Positions 17,218 through 24,845 of a stretch of 29,801 bases of DNA are shown piece after piece (within the stretch, counting starts at the first letter, position 1; each line of letters opens with the position of its first letter). The notes beneath the pieces were generated by a model. That model was given only the letters and a program-made list of their open reading frames with translations, had not been told where the DNA came from and did not search any database. This stretch comes from a virus. The DNA is taken from the IMG/VR virus record IMGVR_UViG_3300024433_000032, positions 1-29,801 of that record; one strand, 5' to 3'. The position numbers were made by a program, and so were the translations under genes.

Positions 17218-17259
17218 AAAAAACCGTCAGAGAAACAATGGAGATAATCCCTCTGACGG
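17218..17259 (-). terminator. Intrinsic terminator between head and tail genes
   Basis: On the minus strand CCGTCAGAG (17259-17251) pairs perfectly with CTCTGACGG (17232-17224) across an 18-base loop and is followed directly by six T (17223-17218). The site lies after the capsid and head-protein genes and only 12 bases before the tail tube A start. T7 has its main late terminator in the same place, after gene 10. It would raise the molar ratio of head proteins over tail proteins. Confidence 0.9.
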
Positions 17260-17266
17260 CGTAAGG

Positions 17267-17719
17267 TTAGTCTACGATATAGTAAACTTCCCACTGAATT
17301 ACGTTACCAGTAGAGTCCGTAGATGCTTCTGTGCATACTAACTCTAGCTCTGTCTCAGCTTGAAGTTCTTTGTTGTAGCCTGCTACTGTAGCTGCCATTT
17401 TAGAATCTAAAGCGGCTCCACCAAAGTCAGCACCAACGAAAAGTCCATCAGCGTCAGCTGCATCTTTTCCGTTAGCTGCCCAGCCCATGTTAACAATTCC
17501 TGCGGCTGAATCAGCAGGAGCTACGATTCTAGCGTCAACGATTTTAGCTCCAGAAGGAAGAACACCTGCTTTGATAACGTCGTTAACAGCAAGCTCTGCT
17601 CCTAACGTATAGCTATCGTACAAACGTCTTACTCGTCCGTGAAGCTCTTTTACACTTACCTTCCCTGAGGGCTCGTCTACCCTGGAGAGTTGGAAGTTTA
17701 CTGCATTAAAAGTTGCCAT
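17267..17719 (-). CDS. Head-associated structural protein, probable capsid decoration or stabilising protein
   Basis: 150 residues, beta-rich, Ala/Gly/Asp-rich, no membrane segment. Not matched to a named family with certainty. It starts 17 bases after the capsid gene with a GAGAGG ribosome site and ends just before the strong terminator, so it is in the highest-expressed part of the operon with the capsid protein. The motif GAKIVDARIVAPADSAAGI is like small head-stabilising proteins found behind podovirus capsid genes. Capsid decoration is the best guess. Confidence 0.75.
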   Translation of the reverse strand: MATFNAVNFQLSRVDEPSGKVSVKELHGRVRRLYDSYTLGAELAVNDVIKAGVLPSGAKIVDARIVAPADSAAGIVNMGWAANGKDAADADGLFVGADFGGAALDSKMAATVAGYNKELQAETELELVCTEASTDSTGNVIQWEVYYIVD

Positions 17720-17736
17720 TATTTACCTCTCAGTTA

Positions 17737-18678
17737 TTATTCAGAGCAGATTACTTCTACTACTTTTTCTTCTTCCATTCTAGTCGCACCGATACTTAGA
17801 CAAGCATAAACTTGAGTAGCGTAAGACTTGTCTTCACGCTCGCCAATTCTAGCTTTCATGTCTTTACCGATTGCAAGAAGAACGCCATCTTCTGCCCAAA
17901 AAATACATCTTCGAGAGTTAGCAGCTGTAACAGTCCCTGTCCCAGCACCTACGCTACCGTCATTTACATTGTACGTTGTGTTAGCGGCGGCACGTCCAAG
18001 TCTTTCAGTTCTGATGAACTTAAATCCCATGAACATATCAATGTCACCTTGTACAAGAGCTTTAACAGTGTTGAAGTCAGAGCTTGTTGTCTCTGTTTCA
18101 GCAAGTAAAGATTGCAATTGAGAAGAAGTGATAGCTCCGTATTTACGAATTGATTCGTCAACATCGTTGCCATCAAATTTTTCTTTGGTTTTTCTTAAAG
18201 TTCTAACGTTAAGGTTAACGCCAGTAGTAGTTGACCCATCATGAGCCGCTACTTTTTGAGAATCAGGTAGAGGGATCTCTACTGTACCTTCTTCGCCGCC
18301 AAAAGCTGAACCTAAAGCGCCTGCAATGATAACATCGTCCATTGCTCGACCTAACGCCCACATTGCAGCTTGTGCATAAGGGTTAGTTGGATCGAAAATT
18401 GTACGAATTTTATCTTGCTCGTCCACTAAATCTGCATACTCAAAGTCGCTCATAGTAACTCTACGTCTACTATGCGGAGTATCAATCTGTGGCGTATCAC
18501 TGTGACGTGACGTTTTCTTTTGTGCTACTGCTTGTCCGATTCTATCGTAAAAACCAGACTTCCCTCTTAAAGACTCGTTTCGCGTAGCTGGTCTTAAACG
18601 AGATCCTTTTTGTTGTGAAAGGTGGAATACGTTAGCAGAATACTGCTTGACGTGTGCCACTGGGATTTGTTGAGACAT
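17737..18678 (-). CDS. Major capsid protein (HK97-fold type expected)
   Basis: 313 residues. Pattern of the podovirus capsid family: N-terminal arm with SRLRPATRNESLRGKSGFYD, a loop with RRVTMSDFEYADLVD (about 73-87), then an alpha-helical spine-like segment NPYAQAAMWALGRAMDDVII (about 98-117), and a C-terminal domain with ITSSQLQSLLAE and DIDMFMGFKFIRTERLG. The order portal, scaffold, capsid fixes the identity. A strong GGAGG site precedes the ATG, and a separate promoter-like region with a hairpin lies upstream. Length fits T7-like capsid proteins (about 345). Confident. Confidence 0.93.
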   Translation of the reverse strand: MSQQIPVAHVKQYSANVFHLSQQKGSRLRPATRNESLRGKSGFYDRIGQAVAQKKTSRHSDTPQIDTPHSRRRVTMSDFEYADLVDEQDKIRTIFDPTNPYAQAAMWALGRAMDDVIIAGALGSAFGGEEGTVEIPLPDSQKVAAHDGSTTTGVNLNVRTLRKTKEKFDGNDVDESIRKYGAITSSQLQSLLAETETTSSDFNTVKALVQGDIDMFMGFKFIRTERLGRAAANTTYNVNDGSVGAGTGTVTAANSRRCIFWAEDGVLLAIGKDMKARIGEREDKSYATQVYACLSIGATRMEEEKVVEVICSE

Positions 18679-18791
18679 ATCTCTCCTCCAAAAAAGTGTT
18701 AATAATTTTTGATTTTCGGCGGGATTGCCCTAACTATTTAGGATCTTGCCTTGCTCCCTTCTTTGAAGGATCGGCGCTGCGATTGTCCCAA

Positions 18792-18814
18792 GGTAGCATA
18801 CTTAAAATGCTACC
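18792..18814 (-). other. Perfect 8-bp inverted repeat upstream of the capsid gene
   Basis: GGTAGCAT, a 7-base spacer, ATGCTACC. As RNA it would form a hairpin in the capsid gene leader or just after the scaffold stop. No T run follows, so it is not a standard terminator. It could be an RNase processing site, an mRNA-stabilising 5' structure or an operator over the candidate -10 box. Confidence 0.6.
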
Positions 18815-18834
18815 AAAGGACTTTTATTTGTCAA
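18807..18834 (-). promoter_or_regulatory. Candidate sigma70-type promoter for the capsid gene
   Basis: Minus-strand TTGACA (18834-18829, containing the scaffold stop codon TGA) is followed after 16 bases by TAGCAT (18812-18807), a weak -10 matching four of six bases. The 152-base gap before the capsid gene is the largest inside the late operon, which makes a promoter here plausible. A phage-polymerase promoter is an alternative. The -10 overlaps the inverted repeat. Confidence 0.35.
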
Positions 18835-19781
18835 GAGTTAGCTATCGCAGAAAGTTTTGCCATCTCCTCAACCGCTTGAGCATGAGAAGCGTGATGAGAG
18901 TTCCAATAAGCATGGTTTTGATCATCAAAAACAGCGTTCATCTTCTTCATTGCCGCCTCTTTTGTCATTCCAAAATGGCCATGAGATTCGCTATCGAATT
19001 TATCTTCCAGTAATCCCTTACCTATTTTGTTAAACATTTTAATAAGGGTTACGTTCTTGTCTAAACCTGTTTGTTTTAAATAATCAAGGGTTTTCTCGTC
19101 AGCAAACTCTTTGACAGCTCTTTGAGCTGTACTTAGCTCAGTTTTAAATCCTTCCCCCCATTCTTTTTGTAAGTCTTCGATTTCTTTATTGTAAGCCTGG
19201 GTTTGAGTCTCCGCTAACTGCTGCTGGTTACTGTTACTATATTTATTAAACCAATCGACTAAAGTCTGTGCTTGTTTTGCCGATAAGCCAACTTGATGGG
19301 CTTCTTTCTTAAATCCTTTAAACAAGTCTTCATCCAATCCTTGCCCATCATCCAGGGAGTTCTTGATCTCATATTGATCAAGGCTCTCTGGTCTCATCTT
19401 ATTGTAAAAATCTGCCCATTCTTCAGGAGTAGAAGCGTCTGTAGGTAACTGGATACCTTTCTCGCCCATCTTCCTTTGCGCGTGAACGTAAGATTTAGCT
19501 AAGTTTTCATAGTTAACGTTGCCCTTATCGTCGATAAAGACTTTTAAAGAAGGATCATCTCTTAGATCCTCTGGCAGATTAGAAAAAACAGGTTCTGGTG
19601 CTGATCCTCCATCATTAAGACTCGGGTCCCCAGCTGCTCCTTCATCAGATACTCCGTCACCGCCTCCTGTACTCGCTGGATCTGGCGCTGGTTCTGATCC
19701 TCCATCTGTAAGTGATATGCTACCACGCTCATTTGTTATACATTTTACCAACAAAACTAGAAATAATTTAATAAAAACCAT
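18831..19781 (-). CDS. Capsid scaffold (assembly) protein with unusual hydrophobic N-terminus
   Basis: 316 residues from ATG 19781, chosen because AGGAGG (19793-19788) lies six bases upstream; the frame is open further but that start would ignore this site. Residues about 20-55 are disordered and Gly/Ser/Pro/Asp-rich, with imperfect repeats (LTDGGSEPAPDPA and LNDGGSAPEPVFS). The rest is acidic and helical: DQYEIKNSLDDGQGLDEDLF, WGEGFKTELSTAQRAVKEFA, and a C-terminal helical end, as in scaffold proteins between portal and capsid. The oddity is MVFIKLFLVLLVKC at the N-terminus, a signal-like hydrophobic stretch not expected of a scaffold. The start overlaps the previous gene by 14 bases. Confidence 0.88.
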   Translation of the reverse strand: MVFIKLFLVLLVKCITNERGSISLTDGGSEPAPDPASTGGGDGVSDEGAAGDPSLNDGGSAPEPVFSNLPEDLRDDPSLKVFIDDKGNVNYENLAKSYVHAQRKMGEKGIQLPTDASTPEEWADFYNKMRPESLDQYEIKNSLDDGQGLDEDLFKGFKKEAHQVGLSAKQAQTLVDWFNKYSNSNQQQLAETQTQAYNKEIEDLQKEWGEGFKTELSTAQRAVKEFADEKTLDYLKQTGLDKNVTLIKMFNKIGKGLLEDKFDSESHGHFGMTKEAAMKKMNAVFDDQNHAYWNSHHASHAQAVEEMAKLSAIANS

Positions 19782-20055
19782 TTTTTTCCTCCTGTAATCT
19801 TTGTCTAAAATCATCCATTATCTTCTTAGGACTTTGCTCAAGTCTGTTCATTATAAAATTAAGAACATTTCTCTCGCCTTCCCTAAATATTGTGTCGTTA
19901 ACATCTCCTTGATAGGAGCTACTAAAATAATGGAATTGTTTACACAGCTCATACAGGCAGTCTTTACCTTGTTCTGTTCCAAACACTTGCTTTAGGTAGC
20001 TTAAATTAGCTACCGCTTTCTCCATTTTCTTTTCTGCTTTCTCCATTTCGCTCAT
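19768..20055 (-). CDS. Bbp19-like small phage protein
   Basis: 95 residues. The pattern LKQVFGTEQGKDCLYELCKQ (about 20-39) and DTIFREGERNVLNFIMNRL (about 54-72) fits the Bbp19-like family, small proteins found between portal and scaffold or capsid genes in many podoviruses. Molecular role unknown, probably head assembly. The start is adjacent to the portal stop and the end overlaps the scaffold start, with the scaffold's ribosome site inside this gene, so scaffold translation is likely coupled to it. Confidence 0.78.
   Translation of the reverse strand: MSEMEKAEKKMEKAVANLSYLKQVFGTEQGKDCLYELCKQFHYFSSSYQGDVNDTIFREGERNVLNFIMNRLEQSPKKIMDDFRQRLQEEKNGFY
19995..20014 (-). repeat. Inverted repeat with arms like the capsid-leader hairpin
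   Basis: GGTAGCT, six bases, AGCTACC, inside the Bbp19-like gene. The arms share GGTAGC/GCTACC with the inverted repeat at 18792-18814 and the middle shares TTAAA. It may be chance within coding sequence, but both copies precede head genes. Confidence 0.35.
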
Positions 20056-21693
20056 TTATACTCCTGCTTGATCTAAGCTTACTCCAAGGTTGCGAGCTGA
20101 TTCAGATTGCATTTTCTGTTTTTCTAGCTCAGCTGCTTCTTGTTGAGCTTGTTGCCTCTGCTGTCTTAATTGCTCTACGTCTTTTCGTTTTCTGAACATT
20201 TCATGCGGAACGCTAAACACATTTCCAACAAAACGAAGCATACCGTCACCGTCAATATTATCCATAATTTCGGGTTGTGCCTCAACAACAGGTCCCATGA
20301 TACCAATAACTCTTGTAATATTGTCTGCTTCACTAGCTCTTTGCGCCCTTGCTATCATAGAGCTAAACCTTACCTTTAAATCAACGTCCTCTAGTACATC
20401 AGGAACATTCTCTGGTAACAAGTTTGCTCTATCTAAAATACCCATCATTCTATCAATAAGAGGTTTTAAAAACTCGAAGTGTAATCTTCCTAGAGTAGGT
20501 CCAAGAAGTCTAATCTTTTCCTCTGTACGTTGCAGCACTTCGGTTGCAGTCATTTGAGGACCTTCCAGAAGTTGCAATTGGTCAATGAAAAAGGATTCTC
20601 TGATTCTATTACGCAGCTTTTCCAGAAAATCATCTGTTATGTCTAATCTTCCACCAAGCTCGATAGGTTGTATCCTATCAGGAGTCCCTGCTCTGTAATA
20701 GTTAATCCCGCCTGGAGTCAATGCAATAGGTAGAACCATTCCATCATCAGGGACTTGAACCGCTGGGTCTACGGTTTTCTGAGCTGCTCTAATTTGCGCT
20801 TTCATAGCTTCGTTAAGCATCTTTATATCAGGTAGAGCCTCTAAGCCTGGACCACGTCCATAAATTTCTGAGGTTGTTTTAGTCCATCTAGGTACTACCG
20901 CAGGAAATTCTTTAAAGCCTTTAACTTCTATTGCAATGTCTAATTCTTCTATAATGTGAATGGATACCCAGTTAAACCTGGTCATTCTTTTAGGTAAATA
21001 TTTAGCTGGTATCTCTTTTCTAGGATACACATAATGAATAAAATTCCACTCTCTAAGTGGATCTTCCTTAATCTTGTCTATTTTGTGCCTATCTATTTCA
21101 GGAAGCTTTGAAGCTACAGTTTTTAAGTTCCATTTACCTTCTATTTGTCTTCCAGTTAAAGGATAATCCCTTGAAAAACCATTTACTAACCCTCTGTAGT
21201 CTTCTGATATGTAATGCTCATAAATAGGTCTAGCGTGAAATCTAACGACGTCCTCGTCGTCTTCTTCAATACGTAAAAACGCAGTACCAATACCTCCAAG
21301 ATCTAAATAAGCCTCATGCACCTCTGTATGGAAATTAGATTTAGATAAAGTATCAATCATAACCCTGGTTAGCTGCTGCAAGTACTCAATTACATCATCA
21401 TCCTTATCTAACTCAGGGTCTCCTGTCTCTAAAGAAAACCACTGTGTCGCAGGGTTAGTGAGCATCCCTTGCAAGGCAGCTGCTAGGATCTTGTTGGCCG
21501 TAATAGGAGAAGAGTCGTATACCCTAACCATTCTTTTTTCGCCTCTAGTCTCTCCCGTTGCAGAAGTTTGAAAGACGTTCCTTTTTCTAGGAATAATGAA
21601 GTCTAAAGCTTCTTGCCAATGGGAATCCCAGTTAGCTCTCTCGCCTTTTAATCTTCCATGATGTTTCTTTACGTACTCTACTAAATCTTGCAT
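20056..21693 (-). CDS. Portal (head-tail connector) protein
   Basis: 545 residues, typical length for T7-like portals (T7 gp8 536). Family features: N-terminal helix with WDSHWQEALDFIIPRKRN, then YDSSPITANKILAAALQGML and NPATQWFSLE (about 60-90), EAYLDLGGIGTAFLRIEEDD (about 146-165), and GRGPGLEALPDIKMLNE (about 276-292). The Gln/Glu-rich C-terminus (EQLRQQRQQAQQEAAELEKQ) is also usual. It forms the dodecameric ring for DNA packaging and joins to tail tube A. Clear assignment. Confidence 0.96.
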   Translation of the reverse strand: MQDLVEYVKKHHGRLKGERANWDSHWQEALDFIIPRKRNVFQTSATGETRGEKRMVRVYDSSPITANKILAAALQGMLTNPATQWFSLETGDPELDKDDDVIEYLQQLTRVMIDTLSKSNFHTEVHEAYLDLGGIGTAFLRIEEDDEDVVRFHARPIYEHYISEDYRGLVNGFSRDYPLTGRQIEGKWNLKTVASKLPEIDRHKIDKIKEDPLREWNFIHYVYPRKEIPAKYLPKRMTRFNWVSIHIIEELDIAIEVKGFKEFPAVVPRWTKTTSEIYGRGPGLEALPDIKMLNEAMKAQIRAAQKTVDPAVQVPDDGMVLPIALTPGGINYYRAGTPDRIQPIELGGRLDITDDFLEKLRNRIRESFFIDQLQLLEGPQMTATEVLQRTEEKIRLLGPTLGRLHFEFLKPLIDRMMGILDRANLLPENVPDVLEDVDLKVRFSSMIARAQRASEADNITRVIGIMGPVVEAQPEIMDNIDGDGMLRFVGNVFSVPHEMFRKRKDVEQLRQQRQQAQQEAAELEKQKMQSESARNLGVSLDQAGV

Positions 21694-21695
21694 TT

Positions 21696-22178
21696 CTACT
21701 CCACTAAGGAAAGTCTAGTCTGTGATGAACCAGGCTCAAAAGTTTGTTGTTGGATTTCATTTCTTCTTGTAGAGAAGGCTTGTACTAACTTTCTAAGTCT
21801 CTCCGTTCTAGGATCAGAGCCAATAAAAGATAATGAGTCAAAATCAAAGTCCGATGTCTCGCTGCCTGTAAGTCTTCCTTGAAGACTCTCAGCTAACCTA
21901 AAGACTTCTTCGTTAAATTGCTGTCTTTGATTCTCGTCGTTTGCAGCATCTCTTTGCTGTTCGATAGTCTCACCTTGCTCTCTTCCAATAGATGCTCCTA
22001 TAAGCGCTCCGGTAGGGTTAGAAGTTAAAGCTCCACCTAGAGCTGCTCCACCTAATAAACCTGCAGTAGAAGGGTCACTAACTCCTGCTGCCCTACCTAA
22101 GCCTCTGCCTAAAGATCCACTTATGGCAGCTATAGGGTTAATGGCTGCCGAAACAATTTTTCCTGCACTTGAACTCAT
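21696..22178 (-). CDS. Small Gly/Ala-rich virion assembly protein of unknown function
   Basis: 160 residues. The N-terminal half is Gly/Ala/Ser-rich with GLLGGAALGGALTSNPTGAL and GASIGREQG, giving a flexible or membrane-active region (about 15-65). The C-terminal half is charged with helices (EQQRDAANDENQRQQFNEEV). It sits directly before the portal gene, where T7 has its small gp7.3 tail-assembly protein, and overlaps the terminase stop (ATGA). A gp7.3-like role is inferred from position only. Confidence 0.72.
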   Translation of the reverse strand: MSSSAGKIVSAAINPIAAISGSLGRGLGRAAGVSDPSTAGLLGGAALGGALTSNPTGALIGASIGREQGETIEQQRDAANDENQRQQFNEEVFRLAESLQGRLTGSETSDFDFDSLSFIGSDPRTERLRKLVQAFSTRRNEIQQQTFEPGSSQTRLSLVE

Positions 22179-23497
22179 GCTGTCTCCAATTCATTATATT
22201 CTAAATTTGCCTGCCTTGGCAGCTCATCGTACTTTGTATCCCCAAAGAAAGATTCTCTCCTATCAAGAGCTGAGTATCCAAAAGAATCTGCTGCATGAGA
22301 GGTCCAATCGTGCTTTGGTTTATTTTTAAATATTTGTAATTTCGAATCCCAATCTTTTTGATAATTCATAAGAGAATCTAGACCTTTTTGGGTTAACTCT
22401 CTGTTGAAAAAACTTGTTGGGATAATATTTCGTGCGGCTTGTATTCTATCCTCTACCGCCTGTCTCTTTTGCATTTCTACATTTTTTAAATGTTTTCTAA
22501 ACGTATTGATTCTAGTCTGTCCACTAGTCATTTCTTTTACGTTAGCGTCCCAAGGGACAACGTGTCGTCCATAACTATATTCTTTTTCTTTTATAATTTT
22601 GCACATTTCAGGAATCGATAAACCATTATCTTCAAAGTATTCTATATAACGAAAACCTGAGCGGTCTCTTTGTCTAAACCATACAGACATCGAATCATCC
22701 ATGCCTAGATCCCAGAAAGTGTCTACAGGTAATCCAGGATCGTACGGGTAAGCTCCTATCTGACCTTTTTCTTCAATGATGTTTAATTTTTTAGCAAAAT
22801 ACGCGCCTCTAATAGCAGCGTTAAAAGAGCATTCCATCTCTTGCATATATTCTTCCTCTTCGATCTCATCGCGGATCTCAGCTAGTTCTTCATCATCAAT
22901 AATACCAGTTTGACTAGCTTTGAAAATACAAGTAAACCAATTTGGATTCTCACAAGCATCATTATATCTTTTTTCAAAATGATTCTTACCCTTTGGCGTC
23001 CCAATAAATATGGCCCATCCCTTTCGATCAGACAGAGCTGGTCTGGCCACCTCTCCCCAAATAATAGGGTCACACTGGGCGAACTCATCAAATACAGCTC
23101 CGTCTAAATAGACACCTCTAACTGTATCGGGATCTTCACTACCAATTAAAAGGATCTTTATCGTATCCGGGTCTGGTAGCCAGGTTCGTTGAATCATTAT
23201 AGTTAATTCTTGCTTGTTTTCTTTAAACCCTGGAATATGACGGGCATATTCTTTCAAAGGGTCCCATGCAATACGTTTCGCCTGCTTGTAAGTAGGCGCA
23301 AAATAGGCATATTGAGGATTTCTCAAAGGATTTGTTAAAGCTTTTGCCAATAAGTGGTTAAGAGTAAAGATCGTTTTGCCGAAACGTCTATGACAGACTA
23401 GGACGTTAAAACGTTTTAGCTCCTTATGCAAAAAAGCTTGCAACGGACGCGGCTCGTATCCTGTATTGAACTCTTGTTTAATCAAATCGCATCCCAA
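22175..23497 (-). CDS. Terminase large subunit (ATPase and nuclease)
   Basis: 440 residues. Walker A is CHRRFGKT (35-42), Walker B is GAVFDE with D137 and E138, and a coupling motif is IGTPKG (165-170). The C-terminal nuclease shows FWDLG (D263), PWDA (D317) and HAADSF (D404), the three acidic residues expected of an RNase H-like terminase nuclease. It pumps DNA into the prohead through the portal and cuts it. The start overlaps the preceding hydrolase-like gene by 16 bases and the stop overlaps the next start by 4. Complete and confident. Confidence 0.97.
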   Translation of the reverse strand: MGCDLIKQEFNTGYEPRPLQAFLHKELKRFNVLVCHRRFGKTIFTLNHLLAKALTNPLRNPQYAYFAPTYKQAKRIAWDPLKEYARHIPGFKENKQELTIMIQRTWLPDPDTIKILLIGSEDPDTVRGVYLDGAVFDEFAQCDPIIWGEVARPALSDRKGWAIFIGTPKGKNHFEKRYNDACENPNWFTCIFKASQTGIIDDEELAEIRDEIEEEEYMQEMECSFNAAIRGAYFAKKLNIIEEKGQIGAYPYDPGLPVDTFWDLGMDDSMSVWFRQRDRSGFRYIEYFEDNGLSIPEMCKIIKEKEYSYGRHVVPWDANVKEMTSGQTRINTFRKHLKNVEMQKRQAVEDRIQAARNIIPTSFFNRELTQKGLDSLMNYQKDWDSKLQIFKNKPKHDWTSHAADSFGYSALDRRESFFGDTKYDELPRQANLEYNELETA

Positions 23498-23970
23498 GTC
23501 ATGTGAAGGTCCCAGTTATCTGGATCATTTAGTTTAAGTCCATCAAACTCCACCAAAAAAGAAAGAATTAATTCGCTACAAATAAGCTTTTCAAAATTAC
23601 TTCCGGATTTGTTAAACCCTCTTATGTTAAGAATTTTTAACGCTAACCCTAGAATCTGTTTATGATCGTAAACTTTATGTTCGTGACTCTCTAGCCATTT
23701 TAAAAATTCTATTCTATCAATGCCGTACGTTCTTTTTTTAATATCCACTTTATCGTATTTTTTAAAAAAAGCATCGCCTGTCATCTCTCTTGCTCCGGCA
23801 AAAGGGACATCAGCTATCTTTAAAGCTCCTGTCTCGGAATGAAATCCCATCGCCATATGCGAATATGCATTTTTCTTCCAAGGAAGCATCCCTTGAAATA
23901 CCATTATTGCCCAAGAAAAAAGAGGAAACGGATGGTAGGTTGGTCTTAACTTATAAAAGTAAATTATCAT
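23482..23970 (-). CDS. Putative permuted papain-fold (NlpC/P60-like, YiiX type) cysteine hydrolase
   Basis: 162 residues. The N-terminus is a hydrophobic beta-strand then WAIMVFQGML, followed by YSHMAMGF (H38), a middle region (ADVPFAGAREM) and LICSELILSFLV (C131), with FNKSGSNFEKLICSEL matching the Cys helix of permuted papain-fold enzymes, in which His comes before Cys in sequence. Such enzymes act as amidases or peptidases on cell wall or other amide targets. It could be an endolysin-like or virion-borne hydrolase; no signal peptide is clear. It is encoded directly before the large terminase, coupled to both neighbours. Activity is inferred. Confidence 0.65.
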   Translation of the reverse strand: MIIYFYKLRPTYHPFPLFSWAIMVFQGMLPWKKNAYSHMAMGFHSETGALKIADVPFAGAREMTGDAFFKKYDKVDIKKRTYGIDRIEFLKWLESHEHKVYDHKQILGLALKILNIRGFNKSGSNFEKLICSELILSFLVEFDGLKLNDPDNWDLHMTWDAI

Positions 23971-24845
23971 ATACTAAACTCGTTTACTAAATACTGCCTA
24001 ATAGTTATACCGCCACCAAAAACAGGAGGAGCAGAGTCAAGCCATTGAACGTAATTAGCTTTATTTTCTTCTTCGATTTTTACAACAATTGATTTTTTTC
24101 CAAAATTAGGGTCAGCAGGGTCGTTAATTGAAGATGAGTTATCCACAAATTTATTAAATTCAGTTTCATACTCATCCATAAAATCACGACCTTTTAGTAT
24201 TACTGTTCCCTTATCAAACCCAAGAGGCATGAGTACTTCCATCATTCCTTGAAGGACAGGAAATTGAATTGATTTAACAAGAAGTGATCTTCTTTTTACG
24301 CCTTCATCAATTTGGTCTGATGGATTAACAAAGTAATGTTTATGGGTAATTTTATTTTCTTCATTGTCGGATTCATCAATATTGATCCATGTTCTCGTAG
24401 TCGTTCTGCTTATTGCAAATCCAGATGCATCTCTATTATAAACTACTTCAACTCTAATAACCTTATCTTGAGGAGCATTGTTTTCATCAAGAGATTTATA
24501 CCAATCGACTTGGGTTACTTCACCCTTAGTAACTGTTCTAATTGGTATTAAAGATTGAGTAAGCTCAACACTTTTATAATTTATATCAGTGTGGTGCTTT
24601 GATTTAATACCATCTCTAACAATGCTGTATATCTTAGGAACTTTTAATGCTGGGTCTGTATCTACAAAGTTTGTAATTAAATCATCTAGATCGGACTCTT
24701 CCTGAGCAGTAAGTGGCTCAGTTAAGGTAAATCTTAAATCATCATCTCCAAATTTTAATACTATTTCTATCTTAGAAATTAAAGCCTTTGCATCATCATT
24801 AAACTTGTTTAAATCTAATATGTTCGCAGTCTTATTTATATACAT
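23967..24845 (-). CDS. Virion-associated protein of unknown function in the fibre cassette
   Basis: 292 residues, not recognised. Mixed alpha/beta and acidic, without signal peptide or membrane segment. A stretch such as RVEVVYNRDASGFAISRTTT looks like paired beta strands (about 130-150), and the C-terminus is APPVFGGGITIRQYLVNEFS. The gene lies between the collagen-like fibre gene and the hydrolase gene, overlapping both by one and four bases, so it belongs to the same coupled cassette. Possibly a fibre adaptor or base plate-like component. Confidence 0.7.
   Translation of the reverse strand: MYINKTANILDLNKFNDDAKALISKIEIVLKFGDDDLRFTLTEPLTAQEESDLDDLITNFVDTDPALKVPKIYSIVRDGIKSKHHTDINYKSVELTQSLIPIRTVTKGEVTQVDWYKSLDENNAPQDKVIRVEVVYNRDASGFAISRTTTRTWINIDESDNEENKITHKHYFVNPSDQIDEGVKRRSLLVKSIQFPVLQGMMEVLMPLGFDKGTVILKGRDFMDEYETEFNKFVDNSSSINDPADPNFGKKSIVVKIEEENKANYVQWLDSAPPVFGGGITIRQYLVNEFSI

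Noticed and set aside
19561-19735. Alternative minus-strand start ATGAGCGTGG giving a Gln-rich frame over the scaffold N-terminus
   Set aside because: No ribosome site, and the frame ends after about 57 codons, whereas the main frame has AGGAGG and the scaffold sequence.
19519-19797. 92-codon open frame on the plus strand, Pro/Ser-rich
   Set aside because: Antisense to the Gly/Asp/Pro-rich scaffold N-terminus, whose composition explains the open frame.
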